Notes under the pieces: generated by a model
Seen by the model: only the letters and a program-made list of their open reading frames with translations
Databases searched by the model: none
What the model was told of the DNA's origin: nothing
Translations under genes and position numbers: made by a program
Source of the DNA: an uncultured Bacilli bacterium
GTDB lineage: Bacteria > Bacillota_I > Bacilli_A > RF39 > UBA660
Length of the DNA stretch: 37,827 nt
Direction of reading: 5' to 3'
Assembly (NCBI GenBank): GCA_947624515.1
Contig: CANQKN010000005.1
Span: 1 to 37,827 of the forward strand
In this document: in pieces, positions 1 through 8,846 of the stretch
How positions within the stretch are numbered: position 1 is the stretch's first letter
Layout: each line of letters opens with the position of its first letter

Positions 1-96
1 CTGTGATCATAAGTCTACTCCCATCTAAGGGAAATATTTTTTATTTCCCTTACTAGTAATATCTGTTCTTTTTTCGAAATGACTAACTTTTTTTCA

Positions 97-128
97 TAAA
101 AAAAAGAAATCTAGCAATTAGATTTCTT
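97..128 (-). terminator. Rho-independent terminator of rhodanese gene
   Basis: AAGAAATCTA-GCAAT-TAGATTTCTT hairpin followed (minus strand) by a run of T. Confidence 0.7.
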
Positions 129-453
129 AATTATGCTTATGATATTCATCATACCCACCAATTAAATCCACTACATGATATCCTAATTGTGTTAAATGTA
201 GACAAAGTTTTCTACTTTTACTTCCACTATTACAGTAAAGATAGTAGGTTGAATTAAAATTTAGATAATTTTCTGGCATAAGTGCTAAATAATTATAGGG
301 AATATTAACAGAATTTTTAATACTACCTAAAATATATTCATATTTATCTCTAATATCTATTAAAATTCTTTGATTTGCTTCTGTAGTATTTGTGGTAGTT
401 AGGTTAATTTGATCTATCTCATTAATATCAATAGAATCATACATATAATCCAC
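127..453 (-). CDS. Rhodanese-like domain protein
   Basis: 108 aa; 'ILIDIRDKYEYILGSIKNSVNIP' and active-site loop 'YCNSGSKSRK' typical of rhodanese (CxxGxxR). Confidence 0.85.
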   Translation of the reverse strand: MDYMYDSIDINEIDQINLTTTNTTEANQRILIDIRDKYEYILGSIKNSVNIPYNYLALMPENYLNFNSTYYLYCNSGSKSRKLCLHLTQLGYHVVDLIGGYDEYHKHN

Positions 454-461
454 TCCACTAT

Positions 462-467
462 ATTATA
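462..467 (-). promoter_or_regulatory. Candidate -10 box (TATAAT) for rhodanese gene
   Basis: TATAAT on minus strand just upstream of the 453 start; -35 not clear. Confidence 0.4.
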
Positions 468-472
468 TGTAA

Positions 473-508
473 GCAAAAAAAATAAATGCGCATTTCTACG
501 CATTTATT
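473..508 (-). terminator. Rho-independent terminator ending the T4SS/Tad block
   Basis: Perfect 10-bp stem AATAAATGCG/CGCATTTATT with 8-nt loop followed by T-tract on minus strand, directly after VirD4 stop. Confidence 0.8.
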
Positions 509-517
509 GAAGATATT

Positions 518-2761
518 TTAATCATCAAAAAAGTCATCGAAAAATTGATCATCACTAATACTTTCTTGTTTAGGAGGTATTTTTTCCTCATGAATAACTG
601 CTTTTTCTTCATGAGAAAGATTTTTCTTTTCTTCTTCTACAGTAGCATCAATAGGTGTTTCATGAGATTTCAATAAATCATCTGTTGTAAAGTTCTTCTG
701 ATTTTCTGTACTAACTGGACTAGTTTGATTTTTTTCTTCTCTAGCTGTTTCTTCAACCTGTTTCTTTTCTTCAGCTTCAATCTCTGCAATTTTTGCATCG
801 ATTTTCTTAATGATATCATCAACATTTAATCCACCATTCATATTCATTGAATCACGATTAGAAGAAGAACCAGCATTCATCATTTCGCCACCAACAGGAT
901 TTCTACTAGGCATATTTCCCATCATTGGATTAGGCATTCCACCAAACATACCACCAGGCATACCCATACCAGGCATCATATTAGGCATACCTCCATTAGC
1001 ACTACTAGTAGGATCATTCATCATTTGCATTAGTTTTTCTTTTTTCTTTTCTTTCACAAATTCTCTTAAATCAAAAGTATGAACCTCTTCCTTCTCACGA
1101 TGTGGATATTCCGCCTTTGCATATTTCTTACCAAATTCCATCTGATAATAAGGTACAAACTTAGTCTTAAATGGATTTTTTCTCATACGCATAATAATAA
1201 CTTCAAATTGTTTCATACGCTGCAAATCACTAATTGTAACCAAAGGAGTAGAAGCTGTTTTATCATCTTTTTTAGATTTAACTTCTCCACACATTTTTGA
1301 AATTTCTTCTAGAGCTTTTAATTCTGTAGTAATTAAATAAATTGTATTTCCACAGTTACCTTTAATAGTTTCTGCATTTTCTTTTCCATAAACTTGATCC
1401 AATTGAGCAAAGTTTTGAATAATCATAGTAAAACGAATTAAACGACTACGAGCAGCAGTAATCATTGTTGTGATATCTTTTAAAGGTGGCATATTAGCAA
1501 ACTCATCTAGTAAGAAATTAGTTCTAACAGGAAGTTTGCCACCATGCTTTTGAGCTGTTGAAATTAAAGTTTCATAACATTGTTTTAATAAAATTGTAAC
1601 AAGGGGATGTAGAGTTTTCTTTTCATCTTGAATAACGATATATAAAGCTGTAGGTTTTTCACCAATAGTTTCTAAATCAAAATCACTATGACTTAGCATT
1701 TCAGAAAGATTTTCACGAGATGCAAATAATTTAATTTTTTGTTTAAATACAGAAATAATACTACCTTTGGTTTCACTTGGAGCCATGATCGTACCACTAG
1801 CATTAGTATAAGCAGCTCCTCCAGGATCTTTCATATTAAAATATTCTTTGATATAAGTAGATCCTCCAAATTTTTCTTCCCCAACAGTAGTCATTAAACT
1901 AATACTATTAATATTAATCTTATCTTCTGTTGTATCTTCAAACATACCTAAAGCAAGACCAGCAAAATAATCAGCAGATGTTTTTTCCCAGAAAGGATCA
2001 GCATTTCCTGATTTTTCTTCATAAAGAATATTGGCAGCCAAATCATCTAATAATTCGATTGCTTTATCCTGTTTTCCTTCTTTATACATACGATAAGGTA
2101 AAGCAAGCGGATTCCAAGCACTACCTTCTTGTGGATCACGGAAATTTAAAACTAAAACATCATAACCTCTAGCACGAAGCATATTAGAAGTCTGTTCATA
2201 AATTTCACCCTTAGGGTCTGTAATAATCATAGATTCTTTATTTTTAGCTAACATTTCAACAGTGGGAAAAATAACAGTTTGTGTTTTACCACTACCAGTT
2301 GCTCCTATTACTAAAGAGTGATATTCACCATTATCTACCCATACTTCATCTTTTTTAATAATTAATGGTACCCCTGCAACATTAGAATTTTCTTGTCCAG
2401 GTTTTACCATTTCTACCCCTTTATCTTCTTTAATTTCTTTTTCCTTTGCCCAATGGCTATAACCTTTTGAAGATTTCTCTGTTGAAAAACCAAAGCCACT
2501 TTCTCTTTCAAAAAAGTAACTAGAAACAGATGCAAATATAGCACCTAAAAATATAAAATAAAAAACTAAAGTAGGTAAAATTTTACCCGGAGCTAAAGCA
2601 GGAAGAGGATTTAATCCATAAAAATGCCCATTTACAGCAAGTTCTGGAAAATTAAGTACTCCTAAACAAACAATATAAAATAAAAATATCGCAAACAATA
2701 TAAATATTAATACATCTTGTGCATCTGCTTTAAATTTTAATTTCATCTTCCTCACTCCCAT
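518..2761 (-). CDS. VirD4/TraG-family type IV secretion coupling ATPase
   Basis: Walker A 'GATGSGKTQTVIFP', 'SMIITDPKGEIYEQT', 'NFLLDEFANMPPL' Walker B, 'AARSRLIRFTMIIQNFAQL'; N-terminal TM segments; Met/Gly/Pro-rich C-terminal extension. Confidence 0.93.
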   Translation of the reverse strand: MGVRKMKLKFKADAQDVLIFILFAIFLFYIVCLGVLNFPELAVNGHFYGLNPLPALAPGKILPTLVFYFIFLGAIFASVSSYFFERESGFGFSTEKSSKGYSHWAKEKEIKEDKGVEMVKPGQENSNVAGVPLIIKKDEVWVDNGEYHSLVIGATGSGKTQTVIFPTVEMLAKNKESMIITDPKGEIYEQTSNMLRARGYDVLVLNFRDPQEGSAWNPLALPYRMYKEGKQDKAIELLDDLAANILYEEKSGNADPFWEKTSADYFAGLALGMFEDTTEDKININSISLMTTVGEEKFGGSTYIKEYFNMKDPGGAAYTNASGTIMAPSETKGSIISVFKQKIKLFASRENLSEMLSHSDFDLETIGEKPTALYIVIQDEKKTLHPLVTILLKQCYETLISTAQKHGGKLPVRTNFLLDEFANMPPLKDITTMITAARSRLIRFTMIIQNFAQLDQVYGKENAETIKGNCGNTIYLITTELKALEEISKMCGEVKSKKDDKTASTPLVTISDLQRMKQFEVIIMRMRKNPFKTKFVPYYQMEFGKKYAKAEYPHREKEEVHTFDLREFVKEKKKEKLMQMMNDPTSSANGGMPNMMPGMGMPGGMFGGMPNPMMGNMPSRNPVGGEMMNAGSSSNRDSMNMNGGLNVDDIIKKIDAKIAEIEAEEKKQVEETAREEKNQTSPVSTENQKNFTTDDLLKSHETPIDATVEEEKKNLSHEEKAVIHEEKIPPKQESISDDQFFDDFFDD

Positions 2762-3495
2762 TAAATTTCATTAATCTTTTTTCTTTTATTTTTAGCATAT
2801 AAATATACAATGCCACTAACACATAGTATTATACCAATAATTAAGCCAATGTACATTATTTTTTTTAAAAATTCATTTTCATAATTAAAAATATAATCAT
2901 CTTTTTTTATAGTAAGTAGAATTGCAGCATCATCCTGCTCTTCTCTACGAATATTCCATGTATAATGATATCCATCTACGAAATCTGCATTACTACTGAC
3001 TACTTTATGATTTGTTTTTAATCTTACTGTAATTTGATCCAACATTGGATAAGCATCAAAACATAAATTTTTTAAAGAAGTAGACAAAATAATATTATCA
3101 TCTTGTTGAATAACATTAAAATATTGATAGCATTTTCTAACAATAGAAGAATTAGAAAAATTAGAAAAATTAAATTTTTGATAATCCAAACGCTGACCTA
3201 AAGAAGTAGCATTAGAAATTAAAGTATTTTGATAATAATCTACTCCCTCTAATTTAATAGTATCATTTTCATCTAATACTGTATTATAAAAAATAGGATA
3301 AGGATATTCATAAGAAGCAAGTACTAAATCACGATAGCTAAGTCCATATTGTACAGTATCATCCCAAGTCGCGATATCGTTACTAACATATTCCATTTGT
3401 TCTTTAATCTGATCATTGTAGATTTCTATTTCATAATCAGCAGTACATCCAGTTAAGAAAAATAGAACCATAAATAATAAAATAATTTTTTTCAT
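2761..3495 (-). CDS. Putative lipoprotein with C-terminal TM anchor, T4SS-associated
   Basis: Track ORF starts at 3543 but SD (AGGAGGGA) precedes ATG at 3495 giving 'MKKIILLFMVLFFLTGC' lipobox; C-terminal 'IMYIGLIIGIILCVSGIVYLYAKNKRKK'. Confidence 0.7.
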   Translation of the reverse strand: MKKIILLFMVLFFLTGCTADYEIEIYNDQIKEQMEYVSNDIATWDDTVQYGLSYRDLVLASYEYPYPIFYNTVLDENDTIKLEGVDYYQNTLISNATSLGQRLDYQKFNFSNFSNSSIVRKCYQYFNVIQQDDNIILSTSLKNLCFDAYPMLDQITVRLKTNHKVVSSNADFVDGYHYTWNIRREEQDDAAILLTIKKDDYIFNYENEFLKKIMYIGLIIGIILCVSGIVYLYAKNKRKKINEI

Positions 3496-3505
3496 TCTAT
3501 CCCTC

Positions 3506-6163
3506 CTAACTTGGATAATCACTAACAACCGATGCATTTGCATAATAATTAGTCATATCTACTAAAGAATATGGTCCAGTACTAGTAAAAGAAACATTTG
3601 TAATTCTAATACCATTATTTCTGCTACTTGCCTCTGCTACAACATATCCATCACTAGTAACAGCAACTATCATTTTAATATGACCTGTAGTTCCATTAGC
3701 ACTTTGTGGTGCATTAAAGATTAAATCACCTGGTTGTGCTGCATCATCATATTTACCTTTACTCCATGATCTACTATTACTAGCTTTTCCCCAACCTTGT
3801 GCACTTCTAGTATCATAGGTAAATCCTCCATTATGAATAGCCCAAGAAATAAAACCACTACAATCGAGACCATTCATTGGGTAATCACTTCTACCGGTAT
3901 TTGTACCCCAAGTACTATCTATACCATAACCGTTATATTTACCACTTGGATACAATTCATAAGGTAATTTATAGCCAGTTTCTTGATAAAAACCAGAAAC
4001 TAAAGATACTGCAGCAGCAACAACACCCTCACGAGTACCTACACCTGCTTTTCGAACCTGTGAAAAAATATATTGATTCATATCTGAAACCGAAGAACTA
4101 ACATTACTTAAATAAGTTTCAACAGCACCTTGAATAATAGAAGCACCATCAGTAGTAGTTGCTGATTGAACTAAACTAATAGTCACTCCATCAGAATAAA
4201 AGTAAGATAAAATTTCTTGATAAGTCTTTCCCTCTTTTGCCATTTGATAAGATACTAACTGACTCATACCATGAGCATGACCCTGTCCAGAAAGAATTCT
4301 ACCATACTGCTTTGAATCACTTAAAGTAATAGTATGTTTCTCACCATTAGGAAGTTTTGTATAAGTAACACTATAGGTACCATCACTATTTCTTTTAGCA
4401 TCAGGACAATCTTTATCTTCATAACAGAAAGAGTCATATTGGCTAGCAAATATATTTCCATCTTTATCAATTAAAATTTCTCCACTAGTTTCATTTACAG
4501 CTTGTCTAGCATAATCATTAATGTTTTTTGTAAATGTTTGAGCATTTGTACTGTTTTGAATAGGATTTTTACAGTAATCAGTATTTTTTAATGCATAGGT
4601 TCTAGCAGCAACGGCTTGTGCTTTTAAAGCTTCCATTCCTTCAGAAGTATAAGCTTCATTAGATACAACACCAGCAACATATTCTTCAAAATCTAATGTA
4701 CCAACATTTTCTACAACAATTCCATTAGGACATAAACTAGAAGGACCAATATAACTAGCACCACAAGTTTGTGAAGGACCTAAATCTTCATATAAAAGAT
4801 AAATTTCATCTGCCATCTTTTTAACCTTATCTATATAAGTAGGGTCATCTTTATCAGGCAAATATTCTTCATAATAATCGGGAATAAAAGAATTTACTAA
4901 ATTCCAGTAATAAACAGATTCCGTTCTAGTAGCAGAATCCCCTATACTAATTTTCGGAACATCTTCAGGTAATAGATTTTCTGCATAACTGTCACTACAA
5001 GTACCATCGCTAGCAAAAGAAGGATAATATAAATAATAAGCATAGTTTCTTTCATCATTTTCCTTTCTCGTAAAAAAGGCTCTAGTAGCAAATAATTCTA
5101 AACCATCAATATCATGGCTAGCAATTAATTCATAAGTAGAACTATCTATATTAGAACCTTCACTCATCCAAGAAAAAAGTTGTCTTTTAAAAGCACTTTG
5201 ATTATTTGCCGTGACAAGTTCTGATGCAGTTTCATTACGACAGTAGCTACCAGTTTCTGATTTCAAATTTTGATCTAAACTATACTTTTGATTCATAATC
5301 TGCATATTAGCAAGTAATTTAACTTGTTTTTCCATTTTTTTATAAGGAACTTCTGAAGTAGAACCATCGTCATTGGTAACAGTTTCTGGATCAAGAGATT
5401 CATTTCCTTCTTCTACAAAATCATCTGGACTAGTATTAATTGTCAAAGTAGCAGTGATTAGATTAACATCAATACAAATACTATATTTACGATTGATATC
5501 TGTTTGAACTTTACTTAATGTTTTATAATAATCATCCATTAACTCTTGTTGGTCTTTGGTAAAAAAGTCTATAATCCCATTAACAACACCAGAGAAAAAA
5601 TCAATAACAGTACCGCTAACAGCACCAATAATAAGGAAAATTAAAACAATGAAAAATAATAGAAAGAAAATAGAGCCACAAATAGCTATAAATAAAAATA
5701 TATGTTTATGAATAAAAGAAAAAAATTTACTGGAAAAACTTCCATCAGAAAATGTACTATCATTTACTGCATCATGATTTGAATCTACTGAAGAATTTCC
5801 AATAGAATTATTTTTTCCCTTTTTGGCATTTGAATTTGTTTTTTCTTGATGATTGGTATTAGAATTAGCTAAATTTCCATTAGAAACATTCACCGCTTTA
5901 TCAGCAACATCTAAAGCACCTACTTTGTCAGCTGTATTTGTTAGCTTTCCAACACCAGGAACAAAATTAGCTGCTTGGGATCCTTTGGTTAATAAAGTAT
6001 CCCCTACTTTTGTTTTACTAGCAACATCTACTAATTTTCCACCAGCAGGACCCAATGGGGAAGCAGTAGCAGCTGCTTTAGCCGCTGTAGTTAATGTCTT
6101 TTTTGTAGATTGTTCTTCTGATTTTTTTTGTAAATCATTATTTTCTTCACCCATATATGTCAC
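3506..6163 (-). CDS. Bifunctional cell-wall hydrolase: TM anchor + SpoIID-like domain + C-terminal NlpC/P60 peptidase
   Basis: 'FEEYVAGVVSNEAYTSEGMEALKAQAVAARTYALKN...GHAHGMSQ' (SpoIID/LytB); 'PMNGLDCSGFISWAIHNGG...GDLIFN...TGHIKMIVAV' (NlpC/P60 Cys/His); N-terminal TM near 'FLFIAICGSIFFLLFFIVLIFLIIGAV'. Confidence 0.88.
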   Translation of the reverse strand: MTYMGEENNDLQKKSEEQSTKKTLTTAAKAAATASPLGPAGGKLVDVASKTKVGDTLLTKGSQAANFVPGVGKLTNTADKVGALDVADKAVNVSNGNLANSNTNHQEKTNSNAKKGKNNSIGNSSVDSNHDAVNDSTFSDGSFSSKFFSFIHKHIFLFIAICGSIFFLLFFIVLIFLIIGAVSGTVIDFFSGVVNGIIDFFTKDQQELMDDYYKTLSKVQTDINRKYSICIDVNLITATLTINTSPDDFVEEGNESLDPETVTNDDGSTSEVPYKKMEKQVKLLANMQIMNQKYSLDQNLKSETGSYCRNETASELVTANNQSAFKRQLFSWMSEGSNIDSSTYELIASHDIDGLELFATRAFFTRKENDERNYAYYLYYPSFASDGTCSDSYAENLLPEDVPKISIGDSATRTESVYYWNLVNSFIPDYYEEYLPDKDDPTYIDKVKKMADEIYLLYEDLGPSQTCGASYIGPSSLCPNGIVVENVGTLDFEEYVAGVVSNEAYTSEGMEALKAQAVAARTYALKNTDYCKNPIQNSTNAQTFTKNINDYARQAVNETSGEILIDKDGNIFASQYDSFCYEDKDCPDAKRNSDGTYSVTYTKLPNGEKHTITLSDSKQYGRILSGQGHAHGMSQLVSYQMAKEGKTYQEILSYFYSDGVTISLVQSATTTDGASIIQGAVETYLSNVSSSVSDMNQYIFSQVRKAGVGTREGVVAAAVSLVSGFYQETGYKLPYELYPSGKYNGYGIDSTWGTNTGRSDYPMNGLDCSGFISWAIHNGGFTYDTRSAQGWGKASNSRSWSKGKYDDAAQPGDLIFNAPQSANGTTGHIKMIVAVTSDGYVVAEASSRNNGIRITNVSFTSTGPYSLVDMTNYYANASVVSDYPS

Positions 6164-6184
6164 CTGCCTTTACTTCAACTTATT

Positions 6185-7972
6185 CTATAGACCTCCACCA
6201 GAACCAAAAGATTCTAATTCTTCTGGAGTTACTACTATATTAATTCTCATACGTCGATTTCCACAAACAAATAATGCTTCACCCTGTGAATAACGTTTAA
6301 TACTTTCTTTTTCATTTTCATTTAAATCGATTAAGGTACCTAAATCATCAACAGCTTGTTTTTTAAGTCCCATAATTAAATAATAAGACGCATTATCAAA
6401 AATAGCTTTACCATGAATAATAACCCCTGGCGCAGCAAAATCACTAGGTTGCTGTGTAATGATAATAGATCCTGTGTTATATTTACGAGCACGTCTTTGA
6501 ACTTGTGCTAAGAATTCAGCACCAAGTGCATTATTACCAGATAATAATACATGTGCTTCATCTACAATAAGACAAGTATTAATACTACTATCTAGACATA
6601 ATCCCCAAGCATATTTCAAGATATTAAAGAATAAAGCATTTCGAATATTATCTGCAGAATTCATTAATTCCTTAATATTAAATACAATAAAATCTGTATT
6701 AGGATTGACTGTAGTATGACCATCAAAATAATATTTTAACTCTTGTGTTAATGGTCTAATCTTTAACTCCAATTTTTCCATAATTGCTCTTTCTTGTGTT
6801 TGTTCTGTCATAGATAATAATCTACCTTTAATAGTTGCATAAACATCAGAAAAAGTTGGATAATCATTAGCAGTGTAATGATAAAAATCACTATTAAAAT
6901 CAATTCCAAATCTACGATAAGTATCTTGTACAATTTCACTAAACATCGTAAGAACATCTTCTTCGATTGATGGATCATAATACCTCATAAAACCTTTTAA
7001 GAATTGTAAAGTACGAGTTAGAACAGTATATCCTAAACCTTGTTTAATTTCTTCCTCATCAGCATCAATAACGATTTGTAATGGATTAACCATTCCATAT
7101 TCTCCACCTTTACCAAGGTCAATTGATTCTCCACCAAAGTTGGTTGCCATTTCATGAAATTCATCTTCGGGATCAATAGCTACAATTTGATATCCGTTAC
7201 GAATATGACTTCTAAGCATTAATTTTGCAGCGGTAGATTTACCACTACCTGATGTACCTAAAATAATTAAATTTGCATTATTACGGTTATTTTCTTTTTT
7301 AATTTGATATAAGAATTGATTAAAAAGAATAACTCCTCCAGAAAAATCTACTCCAAGTAAAGTAGAAAGCCCTGGATCTTTGATGCTATCAAAAATAAAT
7401 GGATACATAGCAGCAATTGTTGGTGAAGGAATAGGTATACCAATTCTGTTTTCTATATCTTGTTTTGGAAAAATAGGAACGATAGACTTTAATATCTTTT
7501 CCTGTTCAAATCGAAGAGAAATTCCTCTCATTTCCATAGCATCTAAATAGTTTTTAACATTTACTTTCTTTAATTCTAATTCTTCTTTCGTATTAGCAGT
7601 AATCATAATATGCATCTGATAATCAAAAATTTTAGATTGACTACTAGCTAACATCGTAATAAATTGTTCCAAAGATTCATAATCTAGACGAATACGTTCA
7701 CGAACTGTATTATCCTTCTCATCTTGATATCTAGTTCTTAAATCAGCAATCTGCTTATTAATCATTTTAGACATAGTTGAAAAAGGAACAGGAATATGTT
7801 TTGCTACTACTTTAATTCCAGACATACTAGTTAAAGAAGCTAAATAACCAGGATAAATATATTTAGGATAAGATACTACTGTAATGATCGTTGCATACTT
7901 ATCACTAACTACAAAATCACTTGGATTAAATTGTAACCCCTTAGGAGCCACTTCAGATTTAAATAAACTCAT
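6185..7972 (-). CDS. VirB4-family ATPase, catalytic part
   Basis: Walker A 'LGTSGSGKSTAAKLML', Walker B 'TCLIVDEAHVLL', 'VQRRARKYNTGSIIITQQPSDF' typical of VirB4/TraE. Confidence 0.92.
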   Translation of the reverse strand: MSLFKSEVAPKGLQFNPSDFVVSDKYATIITVVSYPKYIYPGYLASLTSMSGIKVVAKHIPVPFSTMSKMINKQIADLRTRYQDEKDNTVRERIRLDYESLEQFITMLASSQSKIFDYQMHIMITANTKEELELKKVNVKNYLDAMEMRGISLRFEQEKILKSIVPIFPKQDIENRIGIPIPSPTIAAMYPFIFDSIKDPGLSTLLGVDFSGGVILFNQFLYQIKKENNRNNANLIILGTSGSGKSTAAKLMLRSHIRNGYQIVAIDPEDEFHEMATNFGGESIDLGKGGEYGMVNPLQIVIDADEEEIKQGLGYTVLTRTLQFLKGFMRYYDPSIEEDVLTMFSEIVQDTYRRFGIDFNSDFYHYTANDYPTFSDVYATIKGRLLSMTEQTQERAIMEKLELKIRPLTQELKYYFDGHTTVNPNTDFIVFNIKELMNSADNIRNALFFNILKYAWGLCLDSSINTCLIVDEAHVLLSGNNALGAEFLAQVQRRARKYNTGSIIITQQPSDFAAPGVIIHGKAIFDNASYYLIMGLKKQAVDDLGTLIDLNENEKESIKRYSQGEALFVCGNRRMRINIVVTPEELESFGSGGGL

Positions 7973-8517
7973 AACATCACCGTCCCAAATGTAGTTGCAG
8001 CTCCACCATTTAAGAAATTATCTAAAATGATTCTTAAGTCCTCATTACTCGTCTGACTAGCAACTAAGCCTGCTGTAGAAAGTCCACTAATAAGAGAACG
8101 AATTTTCTTCTGTAGAAGTTCTACATTTTTTTCTTTAAATAAAATAAAGTATTCTGTATCTACAACATTATTATTCATAAAGTAATTACCTTTTTGAAGA
8201 TCCTGACTAAGTAATTTACGAATTTGTGGATTTAATTGATTTTGGTATTGAAGTTGAAGTTGAGATAAATATACAGAAATATCTACCGGTCTATCAGCAA
8301 CAACTAACCAAAATTCATAATCGATAGTATTATAAAAATTTCTAAGAGCAAGTAAAACATTATTCTGACTATCCTCATCTAAAATAAAGATATTTCTAGG
8401 ATTAATTTTAACACCCGAAACTTTATCTTGATTAGGAAGAATAATCATACCGTTCGTAATAGATTGGATATTAATCCAATCTTCTGTCCATTTACTTTGA
8501 CTTTGATTCTGATTCAT
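7969..8517 (-). CDS. VirB4 N-terminal domain as a separate ORF
   Basis: 182 aa, immediately upstream with ATGA overlap to the ATPase ORF; TrsE/VirB4 N-terminal-like '...NVLLALRNFYNTIDYEFWLVVADRPVDI...' ; 182+595 aa approximates a full VirB4. Confidence 0.7.
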   Translation of the reverse strand: MNQNQSQSKWTEDWINIQSITNGMIILPNQDKVSGVKINPRNIFILDEDSQNNVLLALRNFYNTIDYEFWLVVADRPVDISVYLSQLQLQYQNQLNPQIRKLLSQDLQKGNYFMNNNVVDTEYFILFKEKNVELLQKKIRSLISGLSTAGLVASQTSNEDLRIILDNFLNGGAATTFGTVML

Positions 8518-8815
8518 CTAGATAACACCAACCTTTCCATACATAACGATTCCTTTTTGTAAAATATTGATAAATCTCTATAAGTAGTTGCCTAACATTA
8601 TGGTAATAAGCAACTGGAGCTACCAATAATGAACATACAATTCCCGGAGAAATTGCCAAAATAGCTACCCAAGTAATCTCCATTGGTAATATTGTAACTA
8701 ATAGAAAAGTAACACCTAATCCAACTAAGAAAATAATTAAATCAATTGGATAAAATAATCCAAAAATAAGTTGACCTCTTTTCGTATTAGCAGGGATTAA
8801 ATAATTATTATTCAC
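8492..8815 (-). CDS. PrgI-family (VirB3-like) T4SS membrane protein
   Basis: 107 aa, 'YLIPANTKRGQLIFGLFYPIDLIIFLVGLGVTFLLV...' two TM; located directly upstream of VirB4. Confidence 0.8.
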   Translation of the reverse strand: MNNNYLIPANTKRGQLIFGLFYPIDLIIFLVGLGVTFLLVTILPMEITWVAILAISPGIVCSLLVAPVAYYHNVRQLLIEIYQYFTKRNRYVWKGWCYLDESESKSK

Positions 8816-8846
8816 TTATATCACACTTTCCTTTCTAAATCTTTTA

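Noticed and set aside
28-50. AGGGAAATA/TATTTCCCT hairpin at window start
   Set aside because: No T-tract next to the stem and context truncated by the window edge; cannot assign function.
810-1082. Plus-strand ORF of 90 aa opposite VirD4 tail
   Set aside because: Antisense of the Met/Gly/Pro-rich coding region; composition (poly Ile/Pro/Gly) is an artefact, no SD.
5853-6293. Plus-strand ORF of 146 aa
   Set aside because: Spans antisense of the SpoIID/NlpC and VirB4 gene ends; no SD or recognised domain.
7969-7972. Programmed ribosomal frameshift joining VirB4 halves
   Set aside because: ATGA overlap fits ordinary termination-reinitiation; no slippery heptamer noticed.
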